From NCBI RefSeq assembly GCF_001995255.1, contig NZ_MUZR01000058.1, forward strand, positions 1 through 54,450: a stretch of DNA of 54,450 nucleotides. The letters run 5' to 3'. The notes below the pieces were generated by a model. It searched no databases. It was not told the origin of the DNA and worked only from the letters and a program-made list of their open reading frames with translations. Shown in pieces: positions 1-8,185 of this stretch; within the stretch, counting starts at the first letter, position 1, and every line of letters begins with the position of its first letter. Both the position numbers and the translations under genes were made by a program. The DNA is from Thioalkalivibrio halophilus (GTDB lineage: Bacteria; Pseudomonadota; Gammaproteobacteria; Ectothiorhodospirales; Ectothiorhodospiraceae).

Positions 1-21
1 TTCGAACTTTTCCTTGGACAT
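1..21 (-). CDS. tuf: Elongation factor Tu, N-terminal fragment
   Basis: Only the first seven codons are inside the window. They read M-S-K-E-K-F-E on the minus strand, which is the usual start of bacterial EF-Tu, the GTPase that delivers aminoacyl-tRNA to the ribosome. A purine-rich AGCGAGATAT stretch precedes the ATG. The gene lies just downstream of tRNA-Tyr, tRNA-Gly and tRNA-Thr, as in the tyrU-glyT-thrT-tufB transcript of E. coli, and that context is the main support for the call. The rest of the gene lies beyond the left edge. Confidence 0.85.
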
Positions 22-88
22 ATCTCGCTTCCCCGGATCGTGACGCTGTCGCTACGACGGCAGCACTGACGTTGCTACGTACCAAAAA

Positions 89-164
<76 letters not shown>

Positions 165-184
165 CTGACCTGCAAGCCAGAATC

Positions 185-258
<74 letters not shown>

Positions 259-310
259 AGAACCTGGCTTTCTCGCCATCGCCCGCTCGGGTCGCTGGCA
301 TGAAACTGGG

Positions 311-395
311 TGGTGGAGGGAGGAGGATTCGAACCTCCGAAGGCTGTGCCAGCAGATTTACAGTCTGCCCCCGTTGGCCGCTTGGGTATCCCTCC
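311..395 (-). tRNA. tRNA-Tyr (GTA)
   Basis: Minus-strand class II tRNA with a long variable arm. The acceptor stem is GGAGGGA/TCCCTCC, the anticodon loop contains GTA, the T-loop is GGTTCGAATCC, and CCA is encoded at 311-313. The length of 85 nt fits tRNA-Tyr. It is the first gene of the tRNA-tuf unit, and its 5' end lies 16 nt from the proposed -10 box. Confidence 0.97.
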
Positions 396-410
396 TGAAC
401 CAAGCCGTGC

Positions 411-439
411 ATTCTGAGAGACGAATCGAGGCAAGTCAA
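411..439 (-). promoter_or_regulatory. sigma70-type promoter of the tRNA-tuf operon
   Basis: On the minus strand a TTGACT -35 (434-439) is followed after exactly 17 bases by a CAGAAT -10 (411-416). The predicted start near 404 leaves a short leader before mature tRNA-Tyr. The -35 matches consensus at five of six positions and the -10 at four of six. No other tRNA precedes it, so it probably drives the three tRNAs and tuf. Confidence 0.7.
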
Positions 440-519
440 CCCCGCCCGAGACGCCGTTCGCAGAACCGTCGACTGGCCCGCATCGAGGGCGCGGACAGCG
501 AAAAACCTTGTTCCCATCC

Positions 520-549
520 TTGTAATCCGCCGAATAACCGCTCTAATAT
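520..549 (+). promoter_or_regulatory. candidate sigma70-like promoter for pilB
   Basis: TTGTAA (520-525) and TAATAT (544-549) are separated by 18 bases in the 259-base space between the tRNA operon and pilB. Each hexamer matches consensus at four positions. This is the best plus-strand match I saw. The leader would be about 100 bases, and no strong ribosome binding site precedes pilB. I did not see a convincing sigma54 (GG/GC) element. Confidence 0.35.
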
Positions 550-654
550 CGGGCCAATGTGAGGAACAACCGCAGCGCCAGCTCGGCATGCGTTTCCATT
601 CCGGACCGCGCCACGTACAGTGTGGATCACCCCCAATAACGTCTGCGAACACCC

Positions 655-2370
655 ATGGCCAACAGCAACACGACCCCCCGACTGCCGGGGCTGGCAAAAC
701 GCCTCGTCGACAACGGGCTGATTGCACAGGACATCGCCCAACAGCTGGTCGAACAGGCGCGGACCCAACAGACCCCACTCATGGCGCTGCTGGCCGACAA
801 GGGCGACGTGCCGGAACCACGACTCGTCGAAGCGGCGGCGGAGGAGTTCGGGCTTCCGGTACTGGACATGGCCGCCTTTGACGAGGAAGTCATTCCGCGC
901 GACCACCTGAACGAGAAGCTGATCCAGAAGCATCATGCCCTGCCTCTGATGCAACGCGGGAATCGGTTGTTCATCGCGGTATCCGATCCCACCAACCTGG
1001 TGGCCACCGACGAATTCAAATTCGCCACCGGGATGCCCGTCGATGCGGTGCTGGTCGAACCGAAGAAACTGGACAAGGCCATCGACGACGCACTGAATGC
1101 CTCGTCCCAGTTGATGGAAGATCTCGGCGATGACGAGCTCGACAGTCTGAATGTCGAAGCCGATTCCGATACCGAGAGTGCCTCGGATGAAGGTGATGCC
1201 GTTGATGACGCCCCGGTAGTTCGGTTCGTCAACAAGCTGCTGATGGACGCGATCAACCGTAAGGCATCGGACATCCACCTGGAACCTTTCGAGAAGGATT
1301 TCCGGGTTCGTTTTCGCATTGACGGCGTGCTGCATGAGGTGGCTCACCCGCCGAACTCGCTGGCTCCCCGCATCCTGGCCCGCGTCAAGGTCATGTCGCG
1401 CATGGATATCGCCGAACGCCGCATCCCGCAGGACGGGCGCATCAAGCTGAAGCTCTCACGCACCCGCGCGATCGACTTCCGTGTCAGCTCCCTGCCCACG
1501 CTGTTCGGCGAAAAAATCGTACTGCGCATCCTCGACCCGAGCTCGGCCTCGATGGGCATCGATCAGCTCGGTTACGAGGAGGAGCAGAAGGCGCAGTACC
1601 TGGAGGCCCTCGGGCGCCCGTACGGGATGATCCTGGTGACCGGACCGACCGGCTCCGGCAAGACCGTCTCCCTCTACACCGGTCTGGGCATCCTCAACAC
1701 GTCGGACCGCAACATCTCCACTGCGGAAGACCCGTCCGAAATCAACATGCCCGGGGTGAACCAGGTCAACATCAACCCCAAGGTCGGACTGACGTTCGCC
1801 AGCGCACTGCGCGCCTTCCTGCGCCAAGACCCCGACGTGATCATGGTCGGCGAGATCCGCGACCTGGAAACCGCCGAGATCGCCATCAAGGCCGCTCAGA
1901 CCGGGCATCTGGTACTCTCCACCCTGCACACCAACGATGCGCCGCAAACCCTGACGCGCCTGGCCAACATGGGGGTGCCGCCGTACAACATCGCCTCGTC
2001 CATCCTGCTGATCATCGCGCAGCGACTGGCGCGCCGTCTGTGCCCCAACTGCAAGGCACCCGAGGATCTGCCGGAGGAAACGCTGCGCGACGAGGGCTTT
2101 ACCGACGAGGAGCTCGAACAGGGCTTCACGGTGTACCGGCCGGTGGGCTGCGATCAGTGCACCAATGGCTACAAGGGCCGGCTCGGGATCTACCAGGTTA
2201 TGCCGATCTCGGAGGAACTTGAACGGATCATCCTTGAAAATGGCAACAGCACCGAACTCGCCCGCCAGGCCGAAAAAGAAGGCATCAAGGACCTGCGGCG
2301 GGCGGGCCTGCACAAGGTCATCGAAGGGCTGACCAGCCTGGAAGAAGTCAACCGCGTGACCATCGACTAG
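655..2370 (+). CDS. pilB: Type IV pilus extension ATPase PilB
   Basis: Hexameric secretion-superfamily ATPase that powers pilin polymerisation at the inner membrane. The 571 residues show an N-terminal MshEN-type domain (about 10-160) and a GspE/PilB core. The Walker A motif is GPTGSGKT (330-337, Lys336), the Asp box reads DPDVIMVGEIRD (392-403), the His box is TGHLVLSTLHTNDA, and the C-terminal zinc tetracysteine is CPNC...CDQC (463, 466, 499, 502). Length is normal. The ATG at 655 has no clear Shine-Dalgarno sequence but gives the usual short N-terminus. It is first in a pilB-pilC-pilD-coaE-zapD run. No pilin gene is present in the window. Confidence 0.95.
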   Translation: MANSNTTPRLPGLAKRLVDNGLIAQDIAQQLVEQARTQQTPLMALLADKGDVPEPRLVEAAAEEFGLPVLDMAAFDEEVIPRDHLNEKLIQKHHALPLMQRGNRLFIAVSDPTNLVATDEFKFATGMPVDAVLVEPKKLDKAIDDALNASSQLMEDLGDDELDSLNVEADSDTESASDEGDAVDDAPVVRFVNKLLMDAINRKASDIHLEPFEKDFRVRFRIDGVLHEVAHPPNSLAPRILARVKVMSRMDIAERRIPQDGRIKLKLSRTRAIDFRVSSLPTLFGEKIVLRILDPSSASMGIDQLGYEEEQKAQYLEALGRPYGMILVTGPTGSGKTVSLYTGLGILNTSDRNISTAEDPSEINMPGVNQVNINPKVGLTFASALRAFLRQDPDVIMVGEIRDLETAEIAIKAAQTGHLVLSTLHTNDAPQTLTRLANMGVPPYNIASSILLIIAQRLARRLCPNCKAPEDLPEETLRDEGFTDEELEQGFTVYRPVGCDQCTNGYKGRLGIYQVMPISEELERIILENGNSTELARQAEKEGIKDLRRAGLHKVIEGLTSLEEVNRVTID

Positions 2371-2389
2371 CGGCTAAGGGGGACAGGGA

Positions 2390-3601
2390 ATGGCCGATTC
2401 CGGCACGATCTACACTTGGGAAGGCCTCAACAAGAACGGGGACCGCGTCAAGGGCGAAGTGCCCGCGGAGAACGAGACCTCCGCGCGCGCCGAACTGCGC
2501 AAGAACGGCGTCAACGTTCTGAAGATCAAGAAGAAGCCGAAACCCCTTCTGGGTGGCGGGCAGAAGAAGATCATCCCCGCCGACATCGCGTATTTCCTGC
2601 GCCAGATGACCACCATGCTGCAGTCGGGGGTGCCGCTGGTGCAGGCGTTCGAGATCGTGGGTCGGGGCAACGAAAAGGCCTCGATGCGCGATCTGATCAT
2701 GCAGATCAAGACCGACGTCGAGGGCGGCGACACCTTCGCCACCGCCCTGTCGAAGCACCCGAAGCACTTCGACGACCTCGTGGTGAATCTGGTCGAGTCC
2801 GGCGAGCAGTCCGGGACCCTGGAAACGCTGCTCGACAAGATCGCGACCTACAAGGAAAAGACGGAGGCCCTCAAGGCCAAGATCCGCAAGGCCCTGTTCT
2901 ATCCGGCGGCGGTCATCGTGGTGGCCATCGTGGTAACGGCGATCCTGCTGATCTACGTGGTGCCGCAGTTCGAATCCCTGTTCCAGGGCTTCGGCGCAGA
3001 CCTCCCGGTGTTCACCCGCATGGTCATTAACATGTCGGAGTTCGTACAGGCCTGGTGGTGGGCCCTGCTGGGCGGGGCCGTTCTGGCCGGTTTCCTCTTT
3101 GTCCAGGCACGCCAGCGTCTCCCGAAATTCGATCGCTTCCTCGACATCGCGATCCTGCGCGCCCCGGCGTTCGGGCCGATCCTGCGCAAGGCTGCGGTGG
3201 CGCGTTTCGCCCGCACACTGTCCACCATGTTCGCCGCCGGCGTGCCTTTGGTGGACGCCCTCAATTCGGTCTCCGGCGCCACGGGCAACGCCGTGTATCG
3301 CGAAGCGACCGAGCGCATGCGCGATGAGACCGCGGCCGGCGGCCAGCTGCAATGGTCGATGCGCAATACCGCCGTGTTCCCCAACATGGTGGTGCAGATG
3401 GTCGCGATCGGCGAGGAATCCGGCTCGCTGGACACCATGCTGGGCAAGGTCGCCGACTTCTACGAAGAAGAAGTCGACAACGCGGTGGACAGCCTGTCCA
3501 GCCTGCTCGAGCCGCTGATCATGGTCGTGCTGGGCGTGCTGGTCGGCGGCCTGGTGATCGCCATGTACCTGCCGATCTTCCACATGGGGCAGGTTCTGTG
3601 A
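2390..3601 (+). CDS. pilC: Type IV pilus inner-membrane platform protein PilC
   Basis: Polytopic T2SF-family protein that links the PilB and PilT ATPases to the assembling pilus. The 403 residues contain two repeated cytoplasmic T2SF domains (about 70-195 and 275-395). Both have the family signature FLRQ-TML-SGVPL and FARTLSTMFAAGVPLVDAL, and membrane segments lie near 170-200, 220-240 and 375-400. A Shine-Dalgarno AAGGGGGA sits about 9 nt upstream of the ATG, and the gene begins 19 nt after pilB. Length is typical. Confidence 0.95.
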   Translation: MADSGTIYTWEGLNKNGDRVKGEVPAENETSARAELRKNGVNVLKIKKKPKPLLGGGQKKIIPADIAYFLRQMTTMLQSGVPLVQAFEIVGRGNEKASMRDLIMQIKTDVEGGDTFATALSKHPKHFDDLVVNLVESGEQSGTLETLLDKIATYKEKTEALKAKIRKALFYPAAVIVVAIVVTAILLIYVVPQFESLFQGFGADLPVFTRMVINMSEFVQAWWWALLGGAVLAGFLFVQARQRLPKFDRFLDIAILRAPAFGPILRKAAVARFARTLSTMFAAGVPLVDALNSVSGATGNAVYREATERMRDETAAGGQLQWSMRNTAVFPNMVVQMVAIGEESGSLDTMLGKVADFYEEEVDNAVDSLSSLLEPLIMVVLGVLVGGLVIAMYLPIFHMGQVL

Positions 3602-3623
3602 CGGCCATCCGCAGCCGCCGGCC

Positions 3624-4490
3624 ATGAGCGATCTGCTGGCCAATCCGGCGATCGCGATCGCGGTCGCCGCCGTTCTCGGGCTCGTGATCGGCAGCTTCAT
3701 CAACGTCGTCATTGCGCGGCTGCCGGTGATGCTCGAACGAGAGTGGCAGGCCGAGGCCCGCTACGTCCTGGATGGCGAGGAACCGCCGGCGGATACCACC
3801 GCGGAACGTTTCGACCTGATCCGTCCCCGCTCGCGCTGTCCGAACTGCCAGCGCGCCATCCGCGCGATCGAGAACATCCCGCTGTTCAGCTTTGCGTTCC
3901 TGCGTGGCCGCTGTCCCGGCTGTGGTGTGCGCATCAGCTGGCAGTATCCGGCGGTGGAACTGCTCACCGGGATTCTGTTCGCAGTCACCGTCTGGTATTT
4001 CGGCGCGGGCATCGAAGCCGGCATGGCCCTGATCCTGACGGCCGTCCTGATCGCGGCCGGGGGCGTCGACGCCCGCACCACCCTGCTGCCGGACCAGCTG
4101 ACGCTGCCGCTGCTGTGGCTTGGCCTGCTGGTCAACAGCTTCGGGCTGTTCACCGATCTGCAGTCCGCGGTGTTCGGGGCCATGGCCGGTTACCTTCTCC
4201 TGTGGCTGATCTTCCACGGCTTCCGCCTGCTCACCGGGAAGGAAGGGATGGGCTACGGCGATTTCAAGCTGCTGGCGGCCCTGGGGGCGTGGCTGGGCTG
4301 GCAGGCCCTCCCGGTCATTTTGCTCCTCGCGTCTCTGGTGGGCGCGGTGGTCGGGATCGCCCTGATTGCCCTGCGCGGACGCGACCGCAACATCCCCATC
4401 CCTTTCGGCCCGTACCTCGCCGCCGCCGGCTGGCTGACGCTGATCACCGGCGACGCATTGCTGCGCATCTATTTCCCTCACGGCCTATAA
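3624..4490 (+). CDS. pilD: Prepilin peptidase / N-methyltransferase PilD
   Basis: Bifunctional aspartyl protease that cleaves and N-methylates type IV prepilins and type II pseudopilins. Of the 288 residues, the start holds a first membrane helix with GSFINVVIARLP. A cytoplasmic zinc domain follows with CPNC (72, 75) and CPGC (97, 100). The catalytic aspartates are in GGVDARTTLLPD (Asp149) and GMGYGDFKLL (Asp213). All expected residues are present. It starts 22 nt after pilC and ends 8 nt before coaE. Confidence 0.96.
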   Translation: MSDLLANPAIAIAVAAVLGLVIGSFINVVIARLPVMLEREWQAEARYVLDGEEPPADTTAERFDLIRPRSRCPNCQRAIRAIENIPLFSFAFLRGRCPGCGVRISWQYPAVELLTGILFAVTVWYFGAGIEAGMALILTAVLIAAGGVDARTTLLPDQLTLPLLWLGLLVNSFGLFTDLQSAVFGAMAGYLLLWLIFHGFRLLTGKEGMGYGDFKLLAALGAWLGWQALPVILLLASLVGAVVGIALIALRGRDRNIPIPFGPYLAAAGWLTLITGDALLRIYFPHGL

Positions 4491-4498
4491 TCGGGGGC

Positions 4499-5110
4499 AT
4501 GGAACGGGCGGGCCTGACCGGCGGCATTGGATCCGGGAAAACCCGGGTGGCGGCATTGTTTGCGGAACTGGGGGTACCGGTTCTGGATGCCGACCGCGTC
4601 ACCCGCGAACTGCAGGAACCCGGCCAGCCCCTGCACGGAGCCATCGTTGAACACTTCGGCCCCGGCGTGCTCGATCCGCGAGGTCACCTTGATCGCCGCG
4701 CGCTGGCAGCACGTGTGTTTGCCGACCCGACCGAGCGCGAAGCGCTGGAAGCCATCGTTCACCCGCGAGTCCACCGGGAGATCCACGCCCGCCTCGAGCG
4801 CGGCGACACGGATGCCCCGTATGCCCTGATCGTGGTGCCGTTGCTGTTCGAGGCTGGCTGGGAAGACGACTTTGTTCGAGTGATCACCGTCGAATGCACG
4901 CCCGAGGAGCAGATCGAGCGCGTCACCCGCCGCGACGACCGGACCCGGGAGGAGGTCGCCGCCATCATGGAGCGTCAGCTCGGGGCCAACGAACGGCGCC
5001 GGCGGGCCGATGTCTGGATCGACAACCGGGACACCGTGGACGACCGCCAGCTTCGCGCACAGGTGCTGACCATCGACCGCGAATTGCGCTCCCTCACGTC
5101 CGACGGGTAG
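4499..5110 (+). CDS. coaE: Dephospho-CoA kinase
   Basis: Phosphorylates the ribose 3'-OH of dephospho-CoA, the last step of CoA synthesis. The 203 residues begin MERAGLTGGIGSGKT, which holds the P-loop GGIGSGKT, followed by DADRVTREL (substrate-binding Asp) and VVPLLFEAGW, both typical of CoaE. The ATG at 4499 was chosen because it starts directly before the P-loop and follows GGGGG at 5 nt spacing. The same frame is open far upstream through pilD but without coding sense. The pilD-coaE-zapD order is common in gammaproteobacteria. Confidence 0.95.
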   Translation: MERAGLTGGIGSGKTRVAALFAELGVPVLDADRVTRELQEPGQPLHGAIVEHFGPGVLDPRGHLDRRALAARVFADPTEREALEAIVHPRVHREIHARLERGDTDAPYALIVVPLLFEAGWEDDFVRVITVECTPEEQIERVTRRDDRTREEVAAIMERQLGANERRRRADVWIDNRDTVDDRQLRAQVLTIDRELRSLTSDG

Positions 5111-5165
5111 AAACCATGCCCCCCAATGTTCGATACTGCAGGATCTTCAATCCAATGGCGCCACC

Positions 5166-5936
5166 GTGACCCGTCCGCTGATCTTCGAACAGCCCCTCCA
5201 CGAACGGATCCGCCTCCTGCTCCGGCTGGAGGCGCTCACGCAACGTTTCGGTGACGCCCTGCAGGCAGGGCAACCTTACGACCACCACGAAGCCCTGGTT
5301 TCTCTGGTCGACATCTATGCGCTGGTCACGCGCGTCGACATCAAGCGCGAGCTGATGGGCGAGATCGAGCGCCAGACGGCCAATCTGCAGCGGCTGGCCG
5401 ACCAGCCCGGGATCGATTCCAGCCGTTTCCGGAGCACGATGGACGACCAGCGACGCCTGCATTCCGCACTGGAAGAACAGGCCGGAGCCCTGGACGGCGC
5501 CGTCCGCGAAAACGAATTCTTCAACAGTGTGCGCCAACGGATGGCCCTGCCCGGTGGCGCCTTCGACTTCGATCTGCCGATCTACCACCACTGGCTGTCA
5601 CAGCCAGTGGAAGCGCGCACCGAGCTGCTGCGGGAGTGGTTCCGGCCGCTGGAGAGCGTGACCGAGGCCACACAGCACGTGCTGCGCTATATCCGCGGAT
5701 CCGGCAACGACCGCAGCGTCACCGCGGAGGAGGGATTCCTGGAACAGCCCCTGGACAGCCAGCACGCCTGGCAGATGATTCGGGTCAGCGTGGACCCGCA
5801 GCTGGGCATCTACCCCGAGATCTCGGGCGGGCGTCAGCGCTTCACCGTGCGCTTCATGGATCCCGGCGATTTCCGCTCGCGCCCGAATCCGGTGCGCGAG
5901 GATGTGACATTCGGCCTTTGCTGCTGCGCCCTGTAG
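5166..5936 (+). CDS. zapD: Cell division protein ZapD (YacF)
   Basis: FtsZ-binding protein that bundles protofilaments and stabilises the Z-ring. The 256 residues open with FEQPLHERIRLLLRLEAL, matching the family start (E. coli: YEFPLNERIRTFLRLE). It is largely helical in the N-terminal half with a beta-rich C-terminal half, and ends in a cysteine-rich FGLCCCAL tail similar to the ELACC end of E. coli ZapD. The start codon is GTG at 5166, since no in-frame ATG lies near. In E. coli yacG follows directly. Here zapD is followed by a convergent gene and no yacG. Confidence 0.9.
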   Translation: MTRPLIFEQPLHERIRLLLRLEALTQRFGDALQAGQPYDHHEALVSLVDIYALVTRVDIKRELMGEIERQTANLQRLADQPGIDSSRFRSTMDDQRRLHSALEEQAGALDGAVRENEFFNSVRQRMALPGGAFDFDLPIYHHWLSQPVEARTELLREWFRPLESVTEATQHVLRYIRGSGNDRSVTAEEGFLEQPLDSQHAWQMIRVSVDPQLGIYPEISGGRQRFTVRFMDPGDFRSRPNPVREDVTFGLCCCAL

Positions 5937-5944
5937 GCAGCCCA

Positions 5945-5958
5945 GGGCGGCACCGCCC
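5945..5958. terminator. short palindrome between convergent zapD and the Nudix-ThiE gene
   Basis: GGGCGG-CA-CCGCCC lies in the 28-base gap between two converging genes. It could form a small hairpin on either strand, but no T-run follows, so a terminator role is only suggested by position. Confidence 0.25.
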
Positions 5959-5964
5959 GTGACG

Positions 5965-6951
5965 TCACTCCCGGCCGCCCGGCGGCTCTCCGAGCAGACC
6001 ACGGATGGCTGCGATCCCGCAGGCGCCGGCGGCGCGGGCCGGCGCGAGGCTGCCCGCGTCCAGCCCCCCCAGGGCGTAGACCGGCACCGGACTCGCCGCG
6101 GTCAGACGTGCCAGACCGTCCCAGCCCAGCGGCGTCGCCCCCGGGTGCGTCCGCGTCGGCCGGACCGGTCCGACCACGGCCAGATCGGGCGCCAGTCCCC
6201 TCGCCTCCCGGAGACCCGTGACATCGTGCGCGGACACGCTGATCCGGCCGGCCACCGCGGGGCGCCGGGACAGCGCCCGCCAGCGCCGCTCCGGCAGATG
6301 CACCCCGGCCGGCGGTAGCTCGTCCAGCCAGTCCAGCGGCGCGTTCAGGAGCACTTCAGTGCCCAGCGACTGCGCGACCGTCACCAGGTCATGGGCAAAG
6401 CGGAGATAGTCGTCCCGTGCCAGCCCCGGCGCACGGACCTGCAACAGCCCCACATCCCCGTGCCGGAGGCGGGCCGCCACACGGTCCACCACGGCGGCGA
6501 TGCCGTCGGACCCGGCCGGGTCGGGCGTCACCAGAAGGAAATCGGGGAGCTGCAACAGGCGCAGAATCGGGCCGTTGGCGGCCGGGAAATCCGCCGGATC
6601 CAGCGCGGTCGCCTCGCGCCAGCGCAGGGCGCAGCCTTCGCACTCCCGGACCTCGCCGCTCCAGTCCGGCACCCGGAACACGTGCAACCTGACGCGGCGG
6701 TCGCCGTAGTCATGCTCCAGCCGCAGGCAGGGGATGGCATGGGCCACCTCCAGCGCGGTCTCCTCCCGGATCTCGCGCACCAGGCCCGCGGCCGGGGACT
6801 CGTCCGCCTCCAGCTTGCCGCCGGGGAATTCGAGGCGGTCCGGCTGATGCTGCCCGGCCCCGCGTTGACCGACCAGGACCCGGCCCGCCCCGTCCTCGAT
6901 CACGCCCAGCGCCACATCGAGCGGTGCCGCCTCAGGAGCGGTATTCGGCAT
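5965..6951 (-). CDS. Nudix hydrolase fused to a ThiE-like domain
   Basis: The 328-residue fusion has an N-terminal MutT-type Nudix domain (about 8-135) and a C-terminal thiamine-phosphate-synthase-like TIM barrel (about 145-325). The Nudix box GKLEADE...REIREETAL (45-67) keeps the metal-binding Glu residues but has Ala where the box usually has Gly. The ThiE part keeps GVHL, VVGPVRPTRTHPG and ALGGL but reads LLNAPLD where ThiE normally has a catalytic-site Asn-Asp pair. Synthase activity is therefore doubtful. Similar MutT/ThiE fusions sit beside argJ-secA in Pseudomonas. The likely role is 8-oxo-dGTP or related nucleotide clean-up. The ATG at 6951 overlaps the argJ stop by 20 nt. Confidence 0.85.
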   Translation of the reverse strand: MPNTAPEAAPLDVALGVIEDGAGRVLVGQRGAGQHQPDRLEFPGGKLEADESPAAGLVREIREETALEVAHAIPCLRLEHDYGDRRVRLHVFRVPDWSGEVRECEGCALRWREATALDPADFPAANGPILRLLQLPDFLLVTPDPAGSDGIAAVVDRVAARLRHGDVGLLQVRAPGLARDDYLRFAHDLVTVAQSLGTEVLLNAPLDWLDELPPAGVHLPERRWRALSRRPAVAGRISVSAHDVTGLREARGLAPDLAVVGPVRPTRTHPGATPLGWDGLARLTAASPVPVYALGGLDAGSLAPARAAGACGIAAIRGLLGEPPGGRE

Positions 6952-8149
6952 TGATGCGCACGTACTCGTGGGAGAAATCGCAGGTGTACTTGCGCGCCCG
7001 CGCATCGCCCCGTCCGAGGTCGATGGCGATGGTGATCTCGTCGGCCGCGAAGGCGGCCTGCCCGTCTTCCTCACGGTATTCGGGCGCGCGGCCGCCACCG
7101 CGCACGATCGCCAGACCGTTGATGTCGACCGTGACCCCCTCGATCCGGAGATCGCTGACGCCGGCCCGTCCCACGGCCGCGAGGATGCGCCCCCAGTTCG
7201 GGTCACTGGCGTACAGCGCGGTCTTCACCAGAGGGGACAACGCGACCGTCTCGGCAACGCGCTCGGCTTCCGCCCGCTCGCATGCGCCCGTCACCTCCAC
7301 GGTCACGAACTTGGTCGCCCCCTCCCCGTCGCGCACGATCGCGGTCGCCAGTTCCAGACACAGTGACCCCAGCGCCTGCGCGAACGCGGTGCGGTCGGCA
7401 TCGCCGACCAGACGGACACCGCTGGCCCCGCTGGCCATGCAGACCAGCGCGTCATTGGTCGAGGTATCGCCATCCACGGTAATGGCGTTGAAACTGTCAC
7501 GGTTCGCCTCGCGCAGCAGCGCGTCCAGCTCGTCCGCATCGGTGGCCAGGTCCGTGCCGACAAAACCCAGCATCGTCGCCATGTCGGGATGGATCATCCC
7601 CGATCCCTTCGCCATGCCTGTCAGCCGCACGCACCCTTCGGACAGACGGACGTCGCGGCTCGCGACTTTCGTCACCGTGTCAGTGGTCATGATCGCCCGC
7701 GCCGCCCGCAGCCAGCTTTCGCCATCCTCCACGAGTCCGTCGTAGAGCCCCGGCAGGGCCGCCTCCAGCCGCTCCAGCGGAAACGGCTCGCCGATCACCC
7801 CGGTGGAAAACGGCAGCACCGCCGAGGCCTCGCAGCCGGCCAGCCGGGCCAGGGCCGTGCAGCTCGCCTCGGCCGCACGCAGCCCGGGCTCACCGGTACC
7901 CGCGTTGGCGTTCCCGGCATTGATCAGAAGCCAGCGGGGACGCCCCTCCGCCTGATGCCGTCGGGCGACTTCCACCGGCGCAGCGCGAAAGGCGCTGGTT
8001 GTGTACAACGCGGCGACCACTGCGTGTTCGCCACCGTCCATCAGCACCAGGTCATCACGACCGGCATACCGGATGCCGGCCGCCCCGGCTGCCAGACGGA
8101 TGCCCGGCACGGCCGGCGGCGCCGACGGTTCCTGCAGTCCCACGGCCAT
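6932..8149 (-). CDS. argJ: Glutamate N-acetyltransferase / amino-acid acetyltransferase ArgJ
   Basis: Transfers acetyl from N-acetylornithine to glutamate in the cyclic arginine pathway and may also use acetyl-CoA. The 405-residue precursor self-cleaves before a Thr nucleophile. The KGSGMIHPDMATMLGF motif at the cleavage site is intact (Ala-Thr junction), as is the INAGNANAGTG oxyanion region. The C-terminus ends in YVRINAEYRS, typical for the family. It starts 24 nt after secA and overlaps the Nudix-ThiE gene, so the three are probably co-transcribed. Confidence 0.95.
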   Translation of the reverse strand: MAVGLQEPSAPPAVPGIRLAAGAAGIRYAGRDDLVLMDGGEHAVVAALYTTSAFRAAPVEVARRHQAEGRPRWLLINAGNANAGTGEPGLRAAEASCTALARLAGCEASAVLPFSTGVIGEPFPLERLEAALPGLYDGLVEDGESWLRAARAIMTTDTVTKVASRDVRLSEGCVRLTGMAKGSGMIHPDMATMLGFVGTDLATDADELDALLREANRDSFNAITVDGDTSTNDALVCMASGASGVRLVGDADRTAFAQALGSLCLELATAIVRDGEGATKFVTVEVTGACERAEAERVAETVALSPLVKTALYASDPNWGRILAAVGRAGVSDLRIEGVTVDINGLAIVRGGGRAPEYREEDGQAAFAADEITIAIDLGRGDARARKYTCDFSHEYVRINAEYRS

Positions 8150-8168
8150 CAGCGCGTCTCCCCGGACC

Positions 8169-8185
8169 GGCCGTCAGAGACGGCC
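8169..8185 (-). repeat. inverted repeat over the secA stop codon
   Basis: GGCCGTC-TCT-GACGGCC (minus strand) is a perfect 7-bp stem with a 3-nt loop that contains the secA stop. No U-run follows and argJ begins about 20 nt later. It may reduce read-through or modulate argJ translation rather than terminate. Confidence 0.4.

Noticed and set aside
3743-4498. Upstream extension of the coaE frame through pilD
   Set aside because: The region encodes PilD in another frame with all catalytic residues. The extension is Arg/Pro-rich noise.
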